Below, piece after piece: positions 1-9,010 of a stretch of DNA of 64,000 nt. The translations under genes and the position numbers were made by a program. Below the pieces are notes generated by a model. That model worked only from the letters and a program-made list of their open reading frames with translations. It was not told the DNA's origin and made no database searches. The number at the start of each line of letters is the position of its first letter. The stretch's first letter is position 1. This stretch comes from Pseudomonas sp. UBA4194 (GTDB lineage: Bacteria; Pseudomonadota; Gammaproteobacteria; Pseudomonadales; Pseudomonadaceae): positions 92,149 through 156,148 of the forward strand of contig NZ_DFUE01000016.1 in NCBI RefSeq assembly GCF_002379585.1. The letters are read 5' to 3'.

Positions 1-114
1 GAGTGCCAGTGCGTTCAGCATAGATGAACGCTGGCTTACGCAAATGCAAATTCACAGAATGCCAGGCGCCTCCCATGATCGGCCCATAACAATACGAGCC
101 GAGGCCGCTGGGTC

Positions 115-954
115 ATGAGTGCTGCAGATTTCTCCACCAATTACACCGCCTGGATTGGCCGCACCGAAGCCTCACAGGATGTGCTCAGTCACAACCTGAT
201 CAAGCGCATTGCGGCGACCTTTGCAGAACCCACGCCCGCTGTCGGTCAGGCACTGCCGCCGCTGTGGCAGTGGTGCTTCTTCCAGGACCCAGTGCCCGAG
301 TGCCAACTGGGCGAAGACGGCCACCCCGCGCGCGGCGGCTTCCTGCCTCCTGCCGACAACCGCAATCGCATGTGGGCAGGGGGCCGGGTCCAGTTCATCG
401 AGCCGCTGTTGGTCGGCGCAGCGGCTGAGCGCCTCTCCACCCTCGTTCACATCGAGGAGAAACACGGCCGCACCGGCGCCCTGCTGTTCGTTACCGTGCG
501 CCACGACTACCTGCAAGACGGTCGACTCTGCCTACGTGAGGAGCAGGACATCGTTTACCGAGAGCCAAACCCGCCAAAGCTGACCAGCGACCAGGCGCCC
601 CACGACGGCGAATGGAGCGAAACCATCACACCCACCCCTACCCTGCTGTTCCGCTACTCGGCCGTGACCTTCAACGGCCATCGCATTCACTACGACTACC
701 CCTACGTGACCGACACCGAGGGCTATCCCGGCCTGGTAGTGCACGGACCGCTGATCGCCACCCTAAGCTTGCGCGCGTTCAGTCGCGCCCATCCCGATAA
801 ACGCATCCGCCAGTTCAACTACCGCGGCGTTCGCCCCCTGGCCGTGCCGACGCCTTTCCAGGTGGGCGGCCGGTTGCGCGACAACGGCACGGCGCAGATA
901 TGGGCCAGCAATGACGCCGGCATCGCCCAGCACGGCGAAGTGCTTTTCGATTGA
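115..954 (+). CDS. ich: itaconyl-CoA hydratase-like MaoC/hotdog protein
   Basis: The 279-aa protein has a FAS1-like dehydratase/MaoC N-terminal half and a C-terminal hotdog half with a hydratase-type stretch (FNGHRIHYDYPY, then GLVVHGPL) around residues 180-215. Its likely role is hydration of itaconyl-CoA to citramalyl-CoA in the cytoplasm. The assignment rests mainly on context: it heads a same-strand cluster with an acyl-CoA dehydrogenase, MmgE/PrpD, a CaiB-type CoA transferase and a citrate-lyase-beta-like lyase. P. aeruginosa orders its itaconate operon (PA0878-PA0883) the same way. The ATG follows a weak purine stretch. It could instead be a mesaconyl-CoA hydratase, since the fold alone does not separate these substrates. 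Confidence 0.75.
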   Translation: MSAADFSTNYTAWIGRTEASQDVLSHNLIKRIAATFAEPTPAVGQALPPLWQWCFFQDPVPECQLGEDGHPARGGFLPPADNRNRMWAGGRVQFIEPLLVGAAAERLSTLVHIEEKHGRTGALLFVTVRHDYLQDGRLCLREEQDIVYREPNPPKLTSDQAPHDGEWSETITPTPTLLFRYSAVTFNGHRIHYDYPYVTDTEGYPGLVVHGPLIATLSLRAFSRAHPDKRIRQFNYRGVRPLAVPTPFQVGGRLRDNGTAQIWASNDAGIAQHGEVLFD

Positions 955-1012
955 TGTACTTGTTGCCGAGCCTTGCGCTCGATCGCCACCGCTTGATCCC
1001 GAGACCACCACC

Positions 1013-2176
1013 ATGAACCCGTATGACGACGAAGACCTCAATGCCATCCGCGAAGGCGTGCGCGCCCTGTGCGCCGAATTCGACGCCGCCTACTGGCGCC
1101 GGATCGACGAACAGAAGGGCTTTCCGGAAGCCTTCGTCAAGTCGCTGACCGACGCCGGCTGGCTGTCGGCGATGATCCCTACCGAATACGGCGGCTCGGG
1201 CCTGGGGTTGGCTGAAGCCTCGGTCATTCTTGAAGAGGTGAACGCCTGCGGTGGCAATTCAGGCACGGTTCACGGGCAGATGTACAACATGTTCACCCTC
1301 CTTCGCCACGGCAGCGAGGCACAGAAACGCCACTACCTGCCCAAGCTCGCCAGCGGCGAATTGCGTTTGCAATCGATGGCCGTCACCGAGCCCACCACGG
1401 GCACCGACACCACCAAGATCAAGACCACCGCCGTGCGTCAGGGCGACAAGTACGTCATCAATGGTCAGAAGGTATGGATCTCGCGGGTCCAGCACTCGGA
1501 CCTGATGATCCTGCTGGCCCGCACCACGCCGTTGGCCGAGGTGACGAAGAAGTCCGAAGGCATGTCGATTTTCCTGGTCGACCTGCGCGAGGCCATCGGC
1601 AAGGGTCTGACGGTCCAGCCCATCGCCAATATGGTCAACCATGAAACCAACGAGCTGTTCTTCGACAACCTGGAACTGCCCGCCGACAGCCTGATCGGCG
1701 AGGAAGGCAAAGGCTTTCGCTACATCCTCGATGGGCTCAATGCCGAGCGCACGCTGATCGCCGCCGAGTGCATCGGTGACGGCCGCTGGTTCATCGCAAA
1801 GGCCAGTGCCTATGCCCGCGACCGGGTGGTGTTCGGGCGGCCCATCGGGCAGAACCAGGGTGTGCAGTTCCCCATTGCCGAGGCGCATATCGAAATCGAA
1901 GCCGCCGACCTGATGCGCTGGCGCGCCTGCCAGGAATACGACAGCGGGCAGAATGCCGGGGCCAGCGCCAACATGGCCAAGTACCTGGCGGCCAAGGCGT
2001 CCTGGGAAGCGGCCAATGCCTGCCTGCAGACCCATGGCGGCTTCGGCTTTGCCTGTGAATACGACGTGGAGCGCAAGTTTCGCGAAACCCGCCTGTACCA
2101 GGTGGCGCCCATCTCCACCAACCTGATTCTTTCCTACGTCGCCGAGCATCTGCTCGAACTGCCGCGCAGTTTCTGA
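1013..2176 (+). CDS. acyl-CoA dehydrogenase family protein
   Basis: This is a 387-aa flavoprotein of normal acyl-CoA dehydrogenase length. It has the N-terminal helical domain, the middle-domain stretch MAVTEPTTGTDTTKIKT that binds flavin and substrate, and the C-terminal bundle with THGGFGFACEYDVERKFRE. I chose the ATG at 1013 over an in-frame one at 911 because the latter lies inside the upstream gene and adds residues unlike the family. It sits between ich and the MmgE/PrpD gene. The P. aeruginosa itaconate operon also has an acyl-CoA dehydrogenase here, not needed for the three core steps. Its substrate is unknown; a branched C5 CoA ester is an inference. Confidence 0.85.
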   Translation: MNPYDDEDLNAIREGVRALCAEFDAAYWRRIDEQKGFPEAFVKSLTDAGWLSAMIPTEYGGSGLGLAEASVILEEVNACGGNSGTVHGQMYNMFTLLRHGSEAQKRHYLPKLASGELRLQSMAVTEPTTGTDTTKIKTTAVRQGDKYVINGQKVWISRVQHSDLMILLARTTPLAEVTKKSEGMSIFLVDLREAIGKGLTVQPIANMVNHETNELFFDNLELPADSLIGEEGKGFRYILDGLNAERTLIAAECIGDGRWFIAKASAYARDRVVFGRPIGQNQGVQFPIAEAHIEIEAADLMRWRACQEYDSGQNAGASANMAKYLAAKASWEAANACLQTHGGFGFACEYDVERKFRETRLYQVAPISTNLILSYVAEHLLELPRSF

Positions 2177-2186
2177 GGGGCTGTCC

Positions 2187-3536
2187 ATGAGCCACACCCA
2201 AGCGTTGTCGGCCTTTCTGGCTGACCTGCACTACGAGCAGATCCCGGCCCTTGTGCTGGATCGCACCGAGGACCTGTTTCTGGACTGGATCGGCTCGGCA
2301 CTGGCCAGCCAAGGTGCGCGCCCCATACCCTTGTTCGAGCGCTACGCCGAGCGCATGGGCCCCCGCGACGGCCCGGCGAAAATTCTGGTCAGTGGCCGCA
2401 GTACCTCGCCCTACTTCGCCGCCTTGGTCAACGGCGCTTCGTCACACCTGGTCGAGCAGGATGATTTGCACAACAGCTCCGTGCTGCACCCCGCTACCGT
2501 GGTGTTCTCGGCCGTTCTGGCGGCAGCGCAGGACCTGGACAAGTCCGGCAAGGATTTACTGTTGGCGTCGGTGGCCGGCTACGAGGCGGGCATCCGCATC
2601 GGCGAATTCCTTGGCCGCTCCCACTACCGCATCTTCCATACCACCGCTACCGTCGGCACCCTCGCCGCCGCCGTCGCGGTCGGCAAGTTGCTGGCGTTCA
2701 ACCAGGATCAATTCATTCATCTACTGGGTAACGCCGGCACTCAGGCGGCGGGGCTCTGGGAGTTTCTGCGCGACGCCGCCGATTCCAAACAGCTGCACAC
2801 CGCCAAGGCTGCCGCCGACGGCTTGCTCGCCGCCTACATGACGGCGGACGGCCTGACCGGGGCACGCAATATCCTCGAAGGCGATCAGGGCATGGCCGCC
2901 GGGATGTCCAGCGACGCCGACCCCAGCAAACTATCGGACCGCCTGGGCACGCGCTGGGCGCTGGTGGAAACCTCGTTCAAATTTCATGCGTCCTGTCGGC
3001 ACACCCACCCCGCTGCCGATGCGCTACTGCATCTGATGCAACGCGAAGGGCTGCACCATGGGCAGATTGCAACAGTCATCACCCGTGTCCACCAAGGGGC
3101 TATCGACGTCTTGGGCCGAGTGAGCAAACCCAGCACCGTGCACCAGGCGAAATTTTCCATGGGCACCGTATTGGGCCTGATCGCCGTGCACGGCAGCGCC
3201 CAGTTGATCGAGTTTCGTGACCTGGCGCTGACCGACAGCGACGTCGATGCCTTTCGCGAGAAGGTCAGCATGGCGCTGGACCCCGAAGTCGATGCGGCAT
3301 ACCCCTCCCGCTGGCTGGGCCGCGTGATCGTCACGACCACCGACGGGCGCACGTTGAGCGCGGCCATCGACGAACCCAAGGGCGATCCCGGCAACACCCT
3401 GTCGCGGCCGGAGCTGGAAGCCAAGTTCCAGCGGCTGCTGGCGTTCTCCGGTGCGCGCACGGTTGAACAAGGCAAGACGCTGATCGACAAGGTCTGGCAT
3501 CTGCGCGACGCCCAACGCCTGGCCGATCTGATCTGA
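2187..3536 (+). CDS. MmgE/PrpD family protein
   Basis: The 449-aa protein matches the 2-methylcitrate dehydratase/cis-aconitate decarboxylase fold (MmgE/PrpD). Recognisable stretches are GASSHLVEQDDLHNSSVLHP near residues 85-105 and SFKFHASCRHTHPAADALL near 265-285; in PrpD-fold enzymes these regions line the active site. The ATG lies 10 bp after the previous stop, so translation is probably coupled. In P. aeruginosa a homologue sits in the same itaconate operon. An isomerase, dehydratase or decarboxylase acting on a C5-C6 dicarboxylate is possible; the reaction cannot be read from the sequence. Confidence 0.85.
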   Translation: MSHTQALSAFLADLHYEQIPALVLDRTEDLFLDWIGSALASQGARPIPLFERYAERMGPRDGPAKILVSGRSTSPYFAALVNGASSHLVEQDDLHNSSVLHPATVVFSAVLAAAQDLDKSGKDLLLASVAGYEAGIRIGEFLGRSHYRIFHTTATVGTLAAAVAVGKLLAFNQDQFIHLLGNAGTQAAGLWEFLRDAADSKQLHTAKAAADGLLAAYMTADGLTGARNILEGDQGMAAGMSSDADPSKLSDRLGTRWALVETSFKFHASCRHTHPAADALLHLMQREGLHHGQIATVITRVHQGAIDVLGRVSKPSTVHQAKFSMGTVLGLIAVHGSAQLIEFRDLALTDSDVDAFREKVSMALDPEVDAAYPSRWLGRVIVTTTDGRTLSAAIDEPKGDPGNTLSRPELEAKFQRLLAFSGARTVEQGKTLIDKVWHLRDAQRLADLI

Positions 3537-3558
3537 CTTGACGAACAAGGTAGCAGCC

Positions 3559-4758
3559 ATGACTCAGCTCAACCCACGTCCACTGGACGGCATCACCGTG
3601 ATCAGCCTGGAACACGCCATCGCCGCACCTTTCTGCACTCGACAACTGGCCGATCTGGGTGCCCGCGTGGTGAAGGTCGAGCGCCCCGGCAGCGGCGACT
3701 TCGCCCGGGGCTACGACCAGCGCGTCGACGGCCTGGCGTCCCACTTCGTATGGACCAACCGCTCCAAGGAAAGCCTGACCCTGGACCTCAAGCATGACAC
3801 TGCGCAGGCTATCCTCGAAGCCCTGCTGGGCAAGGCCGACGTACTGGTGCAGAACCTGGCACCGGGGGCGGCAGCGCGCATGGGGCTGTCCTTCGAAGCG
3901 CTGCACGAGCGATTTCCGCGGCTGATCGTCTGTGATATTTCCGGCTACGGCGAGGGTGGACCTTACGAAAGGAAAAAGGCCTATGACCTGCTGATCCAGA
4001 GCGAAGGCGGTTTTCTCTCGGTCACGGGAGGTCCGGGTGAAGACGACATGGCCAAGGCCGGCTGCTCGATTGCCGACATCGCTGCGGGAATGTACGCCTA
4101 CACCGGCATCCTCTCGGCGCTGATGCTGCGCGACAAGACCGGCGTCGGCAGCCGCATCGACGTATCGATGCTCGAAAGCCTGGTGGAGTGGATGGGCTAC
4201 CCGCTGTACTACGCCTACAACGGTGCCCCGCCACCAGCGCGGGCAGGCGCGGCGCATTCGACCATCTACCCCTATGGCCCCTTTCCTACCGGTGGCGGTG
4301 GCACGGTGATGCTGGGCTTGCAGAACGAGCGGGAGTGGGCGCTGTTCTGCGACAAGGTGCTGCTGGATTCGGCCCTGGCCACCGACGAGCGTTTCTCGGC
4401 CAACTTCAACCGTTCGCAGAACCGAGAGGTGCTGCGCCAGATCATCGTCGACAGTTTCGCCGCACTGTCGGTCGGGCAAGTGCTGGCGCGTCTGGAGGAG
4501 GCCCAGATCGCCAATGCCCGCGTCAACGACATGGCCGGCGTATGGGATCACCCGCAGCTCCAGGCGCGAGACCGATGGCGGCAGGTCGACAGCCCCTCGG
4601 GCCAGTTGCCGGCGCTGTTGCCGCCGGCCAGCAACGCGGCCTTCACCCCGCGCATGGAGGGCGTGCCGGGACTGGGTCAGCACACCGCGAGCATCCTTCA
4701 GGAGCTGGGCTATTCCACCGATGAGCAGGCTCGGTTGCTCGCCGCAGGTGTCGTCTGA
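3559..4758 (+). CDS. ict: CaiB/BaiF-type CoA transferase, likely itaconate CoA-transferase
   Basis: This 399-aa protein is a class III CoA transferase. The N-terminal part has the typical GARVVKVERPGSGDFARGYD nucleotide-binding stretch and SLTLDLKHD, and the middle contains the usual VSMLESLVEWMGYPL helix. It would move CoA from succinyl-CoA (or another donor) to itaconate in the cytoplasm. The ATG at 3559 has AAGG about 9 bases upstream; an in-frame TTG at 3538 abuts the previous stop and lacks a ribosome site. Its position before the lyase gene matches ict of the P. aeruginosa operon. Related substrates such as mesaconate or citramalate cannot be excluded. Confidence 0.8.
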   Translation: MTQLNPRPLDGITVISLEHAIAAPFCTRQLADLGARVVKVERPGSGDFARGYDQRVDGLASHFVWTNRSKESLTLDLKHDTAQAILEALLGKADVLVQNLAPGAAARMGLSFEALHERFPRLIVCDISGYGEGGPYERKKAYDLLIQSEGGFLSVTGGPGEDDMAKAGCSIADIAAGMYAYTGILSALMLRDKTGVGSRIDVSMLESLVEWMGYPLYYAYNGAPPPARAGAAHSTIYPYGPFPTGGGGTVMLGLQNEREWALFCDKVLLDSALATDERFSANFNRSQNREVLRQIIVDSFAALSVGQVLARLEEAQIANARVNDMAGVWDHPQLQARDRWRQVDSPSGQLPALLPPASNAAFTPRMEGVPGLGQHTASILQELGYSTDEQARLLAAGVV

Positions 4759-4803
4759 CCGTCTCTCTGGCTTTTCAAATCTGCATTGAAGGAAGTGCAC
4801 ACC

Positions 4804-5628
4804 ATGGCCGAACCTGTCGTTCGTTCAGCGTTATTCGTACCGGGCAGCCGCCCCGAGCGCTTCGCCAAAGCCTTGGCCGCAGGCGCGGACGTGGTCATCG
4901 TCGACTTCGAGGATGCGGTCGAGGAGCTGCTCAAGCGCAAGGCCCGCGATAACCTCGCCGCGTTTCTGCAGCAACACCCGCACAGCTCGGTATGGGTGCG
5001 AGTCAATGCCCCGGAGCACGGGGAGCATGGCGCAGACCTGACATTCTGCAGCCAACAGCCGGGCGTGGCCGGCGTGCTGCTGCCCAAAGTCGAGAGCGCC
5101 GCTCAGGTCGCGGCGGCATCGCGCGGCGGCAAACCGGTCTGGCCGATCATCGAGAGCGCGAGGGGCCTGTTGGCGCTTGAAGAAATCGCCCATGCCCAAG
5201 GGGTCCAGCGCTTGTCCTTCGGCAGCCTCGACCTGGCGCTGGATCTGAACCTCAACACCGGCACTGCTGCAGCCCTGATGTTTCTCGATCAGGCGCGCAT
5301 GGCCGTGCAGCTCCACTCCCGTGGCGCCGGTCTGTTACCGCCGCTGGACGGCGTCTACCCTGCCATCGGCGACCCGGACGGCCTGCGCCAGGCGATCAGG
5401 CATGCCTATGACATGGGCTACGGCGGCGCGCTGTGCATCCATCCCAGGCAAGTGCCGGTGATTCACGACGCATTGCTGCCCAGCCCGCAGGATCTGCAAT
5501 GGGCACGCAACGTGGTCGCTGCCAGCGCCGCTGCCAAGGGCGCCGGCGCCTTTCAACTCGACGGGCAGATGGTCGATGCGCCCGTCTTGCTGCGCGCGCA
5601 GCAGTTGCTGGCACGGGCACCGGGTTAG
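4804..5628 (+). CDS. ccl: HpcH/HpaI aldolase / citrate lyase beta-like; likely (S)-citramalyl-CoA lyase
   Basis: The 274-aa TIM-barrel protein begins VRSALFVPGSRPERFAKAL, typical of citrate lyase beta-like enzymes. It keeps the metal and substrate residues in VIVDFEDAVEE, an Arg-Asn pair in WVRVNAPEHG, and LLPKVESAAQV. It would split citramalyl-CoA to acetyl-CoA and pyruvate, the last step of itaconate use. ATG 4804 is preceded by AAGGAAG about 9 bases upstream. It is the last gene of the cluster; a methionine-related gene set follows after 109 bp. No dicarboxylate transporter follows, unlike in P. aeruginosa. Confidence 0.8.
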   Translation: MAEPVVRSALFVPGSRPERFAKALAAGADVVIVDFEDAVEELLKRKARDNLAAFLQQHPHSSVWVRVNAPEHGEHGADLTFCSQQPGVAGVLLPKVESAAQVAAASRGGKPVWPIIESARGLLALEEIAHAQGVQRLSFGSLDLALDLNLNTGTAAALMFLDQARMAVQLHSRGAGLLPPLDGVYPAIGDPDGLRQAIRHAYDMGYGGALCIHPRQVPVIHDALLPSPQDLQWARNVVAASAAAKGAGAFQLDGQMVDAPVLLRAQQLLARAPG

Positions 5629-5737
5629 CGGGTGGAAATGGGCGACACCCTCCCGGGCCTCGAAACACCCGGCTGTGAACAGGCAGCCCTGGTTTGCTGT
5701 CCACCGCATACGATTCCTTCGTACCCAGGTGGCGACC

Positions 5738-7111
5738 ATGACCGACAACACCCGCCCCGCCGTACTCGAGCTGATTGGCAACACGCCGCTGGTGCGTGTC
5801 AGCCGCTTCGATACCGGCCCGTGCACGCTGTTTCTCAAACTCGAATCGCAGAACCCCGGCGGTTCGATCAAGGATCGCATTGGCCTGGCCATGATCGATG
5901 CGGCCGAACGTGACGGTCGATTGCGGCCCGGTGGCACCATCATCGAGGCCACCGCAGGCAATACTGGCCTGGGCCTGGCGCTGGTGGGTCGGGCCAAGGG
6001 CTATCGGGTGGTGCTGGTGGTGCCGGACAAGATGTCCACCGAGAAGGTCCTGCACCTCAAGGCCATGGGCGCCGAGGTGCACACCACCCGCTCGGACGTC
6101 GGCAAGGGCCACCCCGAGTACTACCAGGACATGGCCGCGCGCATCGCCGAGGACATTCCCGATGCATTCTTCGCCGACCAGTTCAACAACCCTGCTAACC
6201 CTCTGGCTCACGAGACCAGCACTGGCCCGGAGATCTGGGCCCAGACTCAGCACGATCTGGATGCGATCGTGGTGGGCGTCGGCTCGGCAGGCACCTTGAC
6301 CGGTCTGACCCGCTTCTTCAAACGCGTCCAGCCGGACCTGGCCATGGTGCTGGCGGACCCCGAAGGCTCGGTGATGGCCGAGTACAGCCGCAGCGGCACC
6401 CTCGGCACGCCGGGCTCATGGGCCGTGGAAGGCATCGGCGAAGATTTCATTCCATCGATTGCCGACCTCTCCAGCGTACGCCAGGCCTACTCCATCAGTG
6501 ATGAAGAAAGCTTCGATCACGCCCGGCAACTGCTGCGCGCAGAGGGCATCCTGGGGGGCTCGTCCACCGGCACGCTGCTGGCCGCGGCGCTACGCTATTG
6601 CCGGGAACAGACCGAGCCCAAGCGCGTGGTGACGTTCGTCTGCGACACCGGCACCCGCTACCTGTCCAAGGTCTATAACGACCAATGGATGAACGACCAG
6701 GGCCTGCTGCAATACAAGCACTACAACGACCTGCGCGACCTGATCGCCCGGCGCTTCGAGGATGGCCGGGTGATCAGCGTCGGGCCCGACGATACCTTGC
6801 TGACAGCCTTCCAGCGCATGCGCCTGACCGACGTCTCGCAACTCCCGGTACTCCAGGGCCAGAAGCTGATGGGGGTGATCGACGAGTCAGACATCCTGCT
6901 GGGCATGCAGCACGACCCCGCCCACTTCCACACCACGGTCGGCAGCGCCATGACCACCCACCTGCAAACGCTGCCGCCTACCGCCAGCCTGGCGCAGTTG
7001 CAGGCTGAACTGGACCGTGGCCTGGTGGCAATCATTGCCGATGAATCAGGCTTTCATGGCCTGATCACCCGCGTCGACCTGCTCAACCATCTACGGAGAT
7101 CCCAGGCATGA
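5738..7111 (+). CDS. cbs: cystathionine beta-synthase
   Basis: The 457-aa protein has an N-terminal PLP fold with LIGNTPLV, the Schiff-base lysine in NPGGSIKDRIGLAM (about residue 42) and the phosphate loop GVGSAGTLTG. A C-terminal pair of CBS motifs follows (about residues 340-455), seen as ISVGPDDTLLTAFQRMRL and VGSAMTTHLQTLPP. It condenses serine and homocysteine to cystathionine in the cytoplasm. The CBS tail separates it from plain cysteine synthases. The ATG chosen starts the family's usual N-terminus; upstream in-frame codons overlap ccl. Its stop overlaps the next gene's start by 4 bp, so the two are co-translated as a reverse transsulfuration pair. Confidence 0.93.
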   Translation: MTDNTRPAVLELIGNTPLVRVSRFDTGPCTLFLKLESQNPGGSIKDRIGLAMIDAAERDGRLRPGGTIIEATAGNTGLGLALVGRAKGYRVVLVVPDKMSTEKVLHLKAMGAEVHTTRSDVGKGHPEYYQDMAARIAEDIPDAFFADQFNNPANPLAHETSTGPEIWAQTQHDLDAIVVGVGSAGTLTGLTRFFKRVQPDLAMVLADPEGSVMAEYSRSGTLGTPGSWAVEGIGEDFIPSIADLSSVRQAYSISDEESFDHARQLLRAEGILGGSSTGTLLAAALRYCREQTEPKRVVTFVCDTGTRYLSKVYNDQWMNDQGLLQYKHYNDLRDLIARRFEDGRVISVGPDDTLLTAFQRMRLTDVSQLPVLQGQKLMGVIDESDILLGMQHDPAHFHTTVGSAMTTHLQTLPPTASLAQLQAELDRGLVAIIADESGFHGLITRVDLLNHLRRSQA

Positions 7112-8274
7112 GCCGCCACGATAAAGACGACTTCGCCACCCGCGTGATCCATGCCGGGCAGTCCCCGGACCCATCCACCGGCGCGCTCATGCCGCCGATC
7201 TACGCCAACTCGACCTATCTGCAGGAGAGCCCCGGCGTGCACAAGGGCCTGGACTACGGCCGTTCCCACAACCCCACCCGCTTCGCGCTGGAGCGCTGCG
7301 TCGCCGACCTGGAAGGTGGTACGCAGGCCTTTGCCTTCGCCTCGGGGCTGGCGGCCATCTCGACGGTGCTCGAACTGCTCGACGCCGGCAGCCATATTGT
7401 CTCGGGCAACGACGTGTACGGCGGTACCTTTCGCCTGTTCGACAAGGTGCGCCAACGCAGTGCCGGGCATCGCTTCAGCTACGTCGACCTGGCAGATATC
7501 AATGCCTTCGAAGCTTCTTTGCAACCGGACACCCGCATGGTGTGGGTGGAAACGCCCAGCAACCCCCTGCTGAGCCTGGCGGACCTGAGCGCCATCGCCC
7601 AGCTGTGCCGCGCGCGCGGCATCCTCTGCGTGGCCGACAACACCTTCGCCAGCCCGTGGATCCAGCGCCCGCTGGAGCTGGGTTTCGACATCGTGGTGCA
7701 CTCCACCACCAAATACCTGAATGGACACTCCGACGTCATCGGCGGCATCGCTGTGGTCGGGCAGAATCCTGAGTTGGCCGAACGCCTGGGGTTTCTGCAG
7801 AACTCGGTAGGTGCCATCGCCGGGCCCTTCGATGCCTTCCTTACCCTGCGCGGCATCAAGACCCTGGCCCTGCGCATGGAGCGCCACTGCAGCAATGCCT
7901 TGGCGCTGGCGCAGTGGCTGGAGCAGCAGCCCCAGGTCGCCCGCGTGCATTACCCGGGCCTGCCGTCCCACCCGCAGCACGCACTGGCGCAGCGGCAGAT
8001 GCGTGGCTTCGGCGGGATGATCTCCGTCGACCTGAATACCGACCTCGCCGGCGCACGGCGCTTTCTCGAAACGGTGCAGCTGTTCGCCCTCGCCGAAAGC
8101 CTGGGCGGCGTGGAAAGCCTGATCGAGCATCCGGCGATCATGACCCACGCCAGCATCCCCGCGGACATTCGTGCGCAGCTGGGCATCGGCGATGGGTTGG
8201 TGCGGTTGTCGGTGGGTGTGGAGGCGCTTGAGGACCTGCGCGCCGACCTGGCGCAGGCGTTGGGGCGGATATAG
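7108..8274 (+). CDS. cystathionine gamma-lyase/synthase family PLP enzyme
   Basis: This 388-aa protein belongs to the Cys/Met metabolism PLP family. It shows YGRSHNPTRFALE and AFASGLAAIS near the N-terminus, WVETPSNPLL, the aspartate in CVADNTFASPW, and the PLP lysine in VHSTTKYLNGHSD (about residue 202). Paired by an ATGA overlap with cystathionine beta-synthase, it most likely acts as cystathionine gamma-lyase, giving cysteine, ammonia and 2-oxobutyrate. Gamma-synthase activity cannot be excluded from sequence alone. The same gene pair occurs in P. aeruginosa (PA0399-PA0400). Confidence 0.9.
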   Translation: MSRHDKDDFATRVIHAGQSPDPSTGALMPPIYANSTYLQESPGVHKGLDYGRSHNPTRFALERCVADLEGGTQAFAFASGLAAISTVLELLDAGSHIVSGNDVYGGTFRLFDKVRQRSAGHRFSYVDLADINAFEASLQPDTRMVWVETPSNPLLSLADLSAIAQLCRARGILCVADNTFASPWIQRPLELGFDIVVHSTTKYLNGHSDVIGGIAVVGQNPELAERLGFLQNSVGAIAGPFDAFLTLRGIKTLALRMERHCSNALALAQWLEQQPQVARVHYPGLPSHPQHALAQRQMRGFGGMISVDLNTDLAGARRFLETVQLFALAESLGGVESLIEHPAIMTHASIPADIRAQLGIGDGLVRLSVGVEALEDLRADLAQALGRI

Positions 8275-8315
8275 CTGGCGCGGATATAGAAGGTAGTAAT
8301 GTTTGTCGCTGTGAT

Positions 8316-8350
8316 GGCTTCTTCGCGGCTTTACGCCGCTCCTACAGGGG
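8316..8350. repeat. REP-type hairpin
   Basis: The bases form an imperfect palindrome around CGCGGC/GCCGC and end in CTCCTACAGGGG, the hallmark of Pseudomonas REP elements. It lies between two convergent transcription units and may end transcription or slow RNA decay. Confidence 0.7.
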
Positions 8351-8374
8351 GCGGCGTTATGCCGAGCGCGGGCC

Positions 8375-9010
8375 TCAGTAGGTTACCGACGGGGTGGACA
8401 GGCGGGCCGTTTGCGGGAAGCGGTGAGGCTGCTGGCGTGCCACCTGGGCTTGTACGTGTGCGGCGGCATCGAGCACGCGTTGTGCCCAGTTCTCGTCGTC
8501 CGGACGCACCACTACCACGCGAAAGCCGTGGTCATGGCCTTCGCTCTTGACGCCCTCGGAGTCATCCACGTGCAGGTCGATATCGAAGGCCGAAGGCAGT
8601 TTGGATGGCGCATTGGCCAACCCACGCTCGGCCAGAATCTGATTGTGCACCACGCTGTTGACCACACCGTCGACGTGAATGCCGTACAGCATCAGCCAGC
8701 GGCGAATGTAGGCCGGGGTGCGGCCGGACGAGGTATAGACCCACACGCTGCAGCCCTGGCGACGCAGCTCGCGGGTCAGCGACCGAGTGCCCACGCGCAG
8801 CGGCTCGCCCAGCCAGCGATGCACGAACGCCGGCAGGCGGCTGTGCTCGGCGGCACTGTGGTGCGGCAGGCAAGCCAGGGTGTCATCGATATCGAACGAG
8901 ATACGAATGCGCTGACGCTTGAAGCGGGTCATCGGCACCACGGCCTGGACGACTTGCTCCAGCTGCTTTCGAAGCAGGCGGCAGGCATTGAGCATGGCGA
9001 ACTTTTTCAT
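8375..9010 (-). CDS. HAD-like hydrolase
   Basis: The 211-aa protein has HAD motif I as FDIDDTLA (DxDxT type, about residues 39-46). Motif II follows as YTSSGR, and HVDDSEGV fits the acidic motif IV. Two basic segments lie near the N-terminus (MTRFKRQRIRI) and the C-terminal 30 residues look disordered. It is probably a phosphatase of unknown substrate. Its start overlaps the stop of the Fic-like gene by 4 bp, so the two are translated together. That fixed pairing suggests a joint role, for example HAD hydrolysis of something the Fic-fold partner binds; this is inference. Confidence 0.75.
   Translation of the reverse strand: MKKFAMLNACRLLRKQLEQVVQAVVPMTRFKRQRIRISFDIDDTLACLPHHSAAEHSRLPAFVHRWLGEPLRVGTRSLTRELRRQGCSVWVYTSSGRTPAYIRRWLMLYGIHVDGVVNSVVHNQILAERGLANAPSKLPSAFDIDLHVDDSEGVKSEGHDHGFRVVVVRPDDENWAQRVLDAAAHVQAQVARQQPHRFPQTARLSTPSVTY

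Noticed and set aside
3331..4800. Long open frame antisense to the CoA-transferase gene
   Set aside because: High-GC codon bias opens antisense frames; the sense strand carries clear CoA-transferase motifs and the antisense translation resembles no protein.
8299..8550. Small open frame over the REP element
   Set aside because: It translates the REP hairpin and the antisense of the HAD gene.
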